Made by a program: the position numbers and the translations under genes. A stretch of DNA of 64,000 bases from Silurus meridionalis. Its lineage: Eukaryota; Chordata; Actinopteri; Siluriformes; Siluridae. Position 1 is the first letter of the stretch. Every line of letters starts with the position of its first letter. Below, piece after piece: positions 59,670 through 64,000 of this stretch. The stretch lies in contig NC_060902.1 in NCBI RefSeq assembly GCF_014805685.1, positions 5,013,286-5,077,285 of the forward strand. Reading direction: 5' to 3'. The notes beneath the pieces are model-generated. The model was not told the DNA's origin. It saw nothing but the letters and a program-made list of their open reading frames with translations, and searched no databases.

Positions 59670-60289
59670 GATCTCATAATTATGACTTACTAACTCATAA
59701 TTACAACTTATTATCTTATAATTATGACTAATTATCTCATAATTATGACTTAATATCTTATAATTATGACTTAGTATCTCATAATTATGACTTATTTCAA
59801 TTATTACTTATTATCTCATAATTATGACTTATTATCTCATAATTATGACTTATTTTCTCATAATTAAGACTTAGTAACCCAATTATTAAATCCTGATCTC
59901 ATAATTATGACTTACTAACTCATAATTATGACTTAATATCTCATAATTATTACTTATTTCATAATTATGACTCACTAACTCATAGTTATGACTTAGTATC
60001 TCATAATTACAACTTATTATCTCATAATTACGACTTATTATCTCATAATTATGACATACTAACTCATTATTATGAGATCCTGAGCTCATATTTATGACTT
60101 ACTAACTCATAGTTATGACTTATTATCTCAATTATGACCTATTATTTCATTATTATGACTTAGTAACTCAATTATTAAATCCTGATCTCATAATTATGAC
60201 TTACTAACTCATAGTTATGACTTAATATCTTATAATTATGACTTACTAATTCATAATTATGACTTAGTATCTCATAATTATGAGATAAG
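59670..60289. repeat. 21-bp minisatellite with palindromic core CATAATTATG
   Basis: About 620 bp of imperfect tandem repeats of roughly 21 bp, consensus near CTCATAATTATGACTTACTAA, with variants in the last third of the unit. The core CATAATTATG is its own reverse complement. It ends in a perfect 20-bp palindrome, TATCTCATAATTATGAGATA (60268-60287). Because 21 is a multiple of three, the minus strand stays open as SHNYE repeats; this is not taken as a protein. Confidence 0.93.
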
Positions 60290-60900
60290 TTGGGGCAGTC
60301 TATGGCAGGGGAGCATTTTAGCGCATAACACCGGCTCGTTAATGCATTCTTTGCTCGGAAGCGTCTCATTGCGCAACAATGGAGATGTAGCAGCTATAAT
60401 ATGGTTTAGCTTGGTGACTGTATATGTTAGTGTTAAGATGGTTCTCACACTGGTTTTCTAAACACATTCCTGTTATCTGTTCAGTGTCTATGGGGTCTTT
60501 ACGATGTGAGTATGTAAGGTATACAGGAAGTCTTTATCTGGGCTCACACATCTCTGGTTATTATGTCTTCTTACCCAATCAGGAACAGCTTTAGCAGTTT
60601 TTTTAGCAATATTTTCAGTGTGTGTATATATATACGTGTCTGTTATTTGCATTAAATTAAAGAAAAACATATGCACCATTCTGTGTGCTTTGTGATTCTT
60701 CCCTGATCAGAAAAGGCACCACGGGCATCGTAGATCGCATGGAACACCTCTACAAGAATGACGTTTTGTTTGGTCATAATGAAAATCTTAACAGTATATT
60801 AGTTTATTTAGCTACTAGACATTTCCTCACTGACCCGCTCCTCCTGATAATGAATTTAGTTACGGTAAGTCTTTCTTCAGTTAACAGATACGGGGCAATA

Positions 60901-60930
60901 ACTATTATTATTATTATTATTATTATCATT
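60901..60930. repeat. TTA trinucleotide repeat
   Basis: About eight to nine ATT/TTA units. Confidence 0.9.
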
Positions 60931-62084
60931 ATGATTATTACATTTTAACATTGACTACTAATATATTTTACACATTCTGACTGTCCACTTGATAAAAATT
61001 CGTTATTATTAAATTAAAAATCATAAGAAATTATATTTTTATAAATATAATAATAATATATGTAATATATCCGTACATATAATATATACAATATTAATAT
61101 TATATATAAACATTGTAGGTAAATATAAAAAAATTATATATATTTTTTTGTAAAAGCTGCATACTGTTAATTGGGATTTTGTCATGCCAACACGAGAGTC
61201 AGTGCCTCACTACAACTACCAAAATGTTGTCATTAATAGCCGACATCACCCAACAGTCACCATCGTTCTGATCATCATAAATACCTGAACTCAATTAATT
61301 CTACATGCTATGCGTACACAGTTAAAGCTTACATATGCCAAGTCCTATTATTGTGATTGTGCCTCAGGTGCTTTGTTCCATTGTTAATGATTTTTCAATT
61401 TTTTTATTTTTACCACATTACAAAAATTAAATAAGGAGAAATTGAGTCACCTTTAAAACTCCACTGTGCCTAACTAGTTTTTAAGCTTAATGTTGCTTAA
61501 CAACATGACATGGGTATCAAAACACGCTGATACTTTCAGTATCAAAAAAAGAGAATGCAGTATAATGGTTAACAATGCATATTAAATCAATTTATGAAGC
61601 TTAAAGCTGTGTATTAATAATCAATTACATGATACGACAAGATAATGCAGGAAATGTTACACATTACATTCATCTTCCTTGCAAAATTATTTGACAAAAT
61701 ATGGTTAGATTTTGCTACCCAAACCGTTTGCTTTTAATTCACTCTCTACACAGAAAAGTAAAAAGTGAGTGTAATATTAGTAAAACGGTGAGAAGCACAC
61801 CTCCCTGCCATCTCTTTCACGACAGTGGCAACACGCCCTGCAGGAGTGCCAGACCTCAGTGCCAAGGCCAGGATTGCATTGCCCAGTTCATGCCAACCTC
61901 AGGCATCACCTGATGATAGTCTTGGCAGCATTTTAGATTTTTTCTCGTGTTGTCATTTCTCGGTATTTGCGAGGCAAAAATTAAACTATTATTCTGCCAT
62001 ACGCATCAGTGCAGCTGAAAGATGATGTGATGTTTTGTCAGAAATAATAAAAGCATATGCTCGCCCTCGTTCTAGAAAGACAGC

Positions 62085-62124
62085 ATGCAAATTATTAAGC
62101 TGCTCGCTTTGATGACATGCAAAT
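62085..62124 (+). promoter_or_regulatory. Candidate enhancer core: two octamer motifs
   Basis: Two perfect ATGCAAAT octamers (62085-62092 and 62117-62124), same strand and 32 bp apart, the second followed by TTAATTAATG. Octamers bind POU factors and TTAATTAA binds homeodomains (established). That this is an enhancer, of dock3 or another gene, is inference. Confidence 0.3.
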
Positions 62125-63037
62125 GCTTAATTAATGCCTAGTTGGTTTGGAGAATTTAGGGGCATTAATGGTTTAGGCAGTTAAATCCACAGTTGAAATG
62201 ATTTTTTTTTTTTTTATCCAATCCATCATTTAATAATATCTGCTAGCACTGTGGTACTTGGTGACAAACTAGCCAATACTGAAAAATGTGGCGGCAAAGG
62301 TTTTTAATAACATATACTGTATTTTTAGATTGAACATTAGCAACCCATAATGGAGGTTGACTGAACATGAAATGTATCAAAGACTAAACATTTAACTGCC
62401 AATTTAAAATACACACATGTATAACTATAGTTGTGCACACATGCCTAAGGGCAAAATAGACAAGGTTCTGCAGCACATTTATCCCCTGTTTAAGGTCACT
62501 GGACCAAAGCTTGATGAAAGCCTAATAAACATTACTTTATTCAGACTTTGGACTTCATGTGTGTCTGGATGGGTTTTTATTTTCCTTCCAAACCAAATAT
62601 ATAGATTCACATGTAAGAAAAAAGAGCCTGATAAACCTGATGTTGGCAACTTAGACTTGCATTTTCCATTTGAATCCATATCTATAATCAGACTCAGAGT
62701 CCATCATATTTATTTTCGTCTGACTGCTTGGGTAAGTGTGAACAAATAAACAATATGGACCCGACACTCAAATTGAACAACACACACCAATCAATACTAG
62801 CATATCCATGCAACCACTCATGCAACCATCAGTGTCTGTATGGATAAATGGATACAGTAAATTAATTTATTACTGAAGATTTATTTCTGAAATGTTACAG
62901 AAAAGTTGTACTTGTCTTCCAACATATCTGACCCAAGCACCTCAGAGTGTAAATCAGCTTTAAAAACTTTCCACATGGAGATTCCAAATAGGGCTGACGA
63001 TCCCAATCATCCCACAGCCATACAGTGTAGGGAGTCC

Positions 63038-63040
<3 letters not shown>

Positions 63041-63088
<48 letters not shown>
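63041..63088. repeat. TC dinucleotide repeat
   Basis: About 23 TC units. Confidence 0.97.
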
Positions 63089-63090
<2 letters not shown>

Positions 63091-63662
63091 CTCAAGCCAA
63101 ACATAGGGATGTGTGAGCTCACATAATTGAAAGCGGGCAGCTAGCGATTTACTCCGGGTGTATGATGCTGTGATAGAGAATGGGCAGCTGTTTGAAAATG
63201 CGGTAGTTTGTTGAAATGAAAGGGTCTCAGAAGAAGAGTGTGTTAACTGTTGTATTAAAATGGAAAACTGGCTGGTGGTGGCAACACATGCAAATTCTAA
63301 AGAAATATAATCAATTATAAAATATCTTTCAAAAATATTTCCCCCAATGGTGCCCTTTTCTTAACAATAGAATATGATGTCATTTAAATCTGTTTGATCT
63401 ACACTGTTGCTTTTGTTATAAGAGACTTAACAGTGGACAGAGGTCAAAAAAATTAAATTAAAGTAAGCAAATAAAAGTAAATTAAGCAGATTATAATACA
63501 TGTTTACAACAACAGGTTATTTGAGCTAATAAAAAGTTAACCCTTAAAAAAAATTACAATTACATACTCAGCACTTAATTTACCATACATGCTCCTATGA
63601 TAATGTCTTTTAAACTGAATGTGATCATTGACAAACATTGGAAATATTATGAAAGTGATTAC

Positions 63663-63747
63663 CATTTTGTAGAGGTCAGAGACACTGATCTGATCTGCAT
63701 CCACCATTTCAAAGTCCTTCCTTGGTACGAGATCAAGGCCTAAGTGT
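63663..63747 (-). CDS. dock3: dock3 exon E1, end of the N-terminal ELMO-binding region
   Basis: 85 nt: one base completing a split codon (probably Glu) and 28 codons beginning HLGLDLVPRKDFEMVD and ending SDLYKM. Acceptor AACAG, donor ATG|GTAATC. In DOCK-A/B proteins the SH3 domain and following helices bind ELMO; this exon follows those helices. The sequence HLGLDLVPRKDF separates DOCK3 from DOCK4, which has QLGLDLVPRKEY at this place. It exits in phase 0, so joining to E2 or directly to E3 both keep the frame. Confidence 0.95.
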
Positions 63748-64000
63748 CTGTTAAAAGAATGCAGATAAAAAAAAAAAAAAAGAGAGAGAGAGAGTTGTTG
63801 TAATGAAAAAGAGGCTGGAATAAAGAAATAGATCATAGAGTCAAGTTAAAAATAGCTGGTGTGAATGACTAAAATCTGACACGTTGTGGTGCTTTAATGC
63901 ATGCCAAGTAATGCTGTTCTTACCCACCGACCATCTGTCACACATTGTACAATGTTCAATGTGACAGTGGATTTCAGAGTATGCCAACTACACAATATAT
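63748..64000 (-). other. Intron upstream of dock3 exon E1 (partial)
   Basis: The transcript-side end of an intron whose 5' part lies beyond the window. Its acceptor (TTTTAACAG) is preceded by a tract of CT repeats and about 15 T (plus-strand A-run and AG-run at 63766-63794). Nothing else is recognisable. Confidence 0.8.

Larger units (their letters stand above)
53823..63662 (-). other. Longest dock3 intron (E1-E2), 9.8 kb
   Basis: AT-rich intron. It holds two CA repeats (56966-57009, 57430-57502), SINE fragments (about 56050-56105 and 58245-58400), a 21-bp minisatellite (59670-60289), a TTA repeat (60901-60930), a CT repeat (63041-63088) and an octamer/homeodomain-rich block (about 62040-62180). 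About 53830-56040, 57510-58240, 58400-59660, 60300-60890, 60950-62030 and 62190-63030 show no recognisable element. Parts with balanced composition (57540-57800 and 61790-62180) may be conserved non-coding sequence, which cannot be judged from one genome. Confidence 0.75.
2461..63747 (-). other. dock3: dock3 gene, internal part (24 coding exons)
   Basis: Dedicator of cytokinesis 3 (MOCA) is a cytoplasmic Rac1 exchange factor, mainly neuronal in mammals, that works with ELMO proteins in actin remodelling, axon growth and cell adhesion (established knowledge). Here 24 exons on the minus strand join to 2730 nt: 1 nt finishing a codon, 909 complete codons and 2 nt opening another. Every intron is GT-AG and the frame never breaks, which strongly supports the model. 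Domains present: tail of the N-terminal ELMO-binding region (E1), DOCK_N segment (E3-E8), DHR-1/C2 domain (about E9-E12) and ARM-like helices (E13-E24). SH3 and DHR-2 lie outside the window. Short introns not listed separately are 20748-20887, 16720-16834, 16537-16621, 8007-8164 and 7658-7878; they hold nothing recognisable beyond splice signals. DOCK4 is the nearest alternative but fits far worse. Confidence 0.96.

Noticed and set aside
59670..60289. CRISPR-like array
   Set aside because: Units are contiguous and imperfect with no unique spacers, and the setting is a vertebrate intron.
59886..60369. Minus-strand open frames of SHNYE repeats as a repeat protein
   Set aside because: They are the translation of a minisatellite whose unit length is a multiple of three; other frames and flanks show no coding character.
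1..64000. A second gene or an undescribed system nested in the introns
   Set aside because: All other sizeable open frames are repeat-derived, antisense shadows or featureless; nothing with coding signatures remains.

Overview
The window is vertebrate nuclear DNA, almost certainly from a ray-finned fish. The evidence is spliced exons with GT-AG introns, long AT-rich introns, many CA/GT microsatellites, and a mix of Tc1-like, mariner-like, hAT-like, RTE-like and L2-like elements plus tRNA-derived SINEs that is typical of teleosts. A dispersed motif of the form AAGTTTATTTGTATAGCGCT and the SINE types hint at an otophysan fish (catfish or relative), but that is only an impression. There is no bacterial-style gene content, CRISPR array or operon.

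The whole window is the inside of one gene on the minus strand: dock3 (dedicator of cytokinesis 3, MOCA), a Rac guanine-nucleotide exchange factor of the DOCK-B subfamily. I resolve 24 consecutive coding exons, numbered E1 (63663-63747) to E24 (2461-2561) in transcript order. Joined, they give 2730 nt and 909 complete codons with no frame break. They correspond to roughly residues 155-1065 of the vertebrate protein: the end of the ELMO-binding N-terminal region, the DOCK_N segment, the complete DHR-1 (C2) lipid-binding domain and much of the ARM-like helical region. The SH3 domain lies beyond the right edge and the catalytic DHR-2 domain beyond the left edge. The choice of dock3 over dock4 rests on diagnostic stretches such as HLGLDLVPRKDFEMVD, MEEEQFRTSIQELFQSIRFV and FVRGTLGSMPSTVHIGQ.

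Layout by coordinate: 1-2460 intron with a dead Tc1-like element; 2461-8357 exons E24-E18; 8358-13259 intron with a MITE and a GATAT array; 13260-21012 exons E17-E9 with Tc1-like and LINE debris; 21013-29316 a long intron with a mariner-like remnant; 29317-44693 exons E8-E4 in repeat-rich introns (inverted repeat pair around E7, L2-like LINE, hAT-like element with an RTE-like LINE inside it); 44694-53822 exons E3-E2 with a Tol2-like hAT and a tRNA-Glu-derived SINE; 53823-63662 the longest intron, with a 21-bp minisatellite and a candidate enhancer; 63663-63747 exon E1.

No second protein-coding gene is supported. The most useful observations concern splicing (a 42-nt in-frame exon, an internal donor that would remove a CPQC segment, a tandem acceptor, CA/CT repeats hugging E5, an inverted repeat pair around E7) and retroposon biology (a SINE with perfect target duplications whose tail matches an RTE-like LINE in the same gene). 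I do not see an undescribed biological system here. Repeat family names are from recognition by eye and were not checked against a library.
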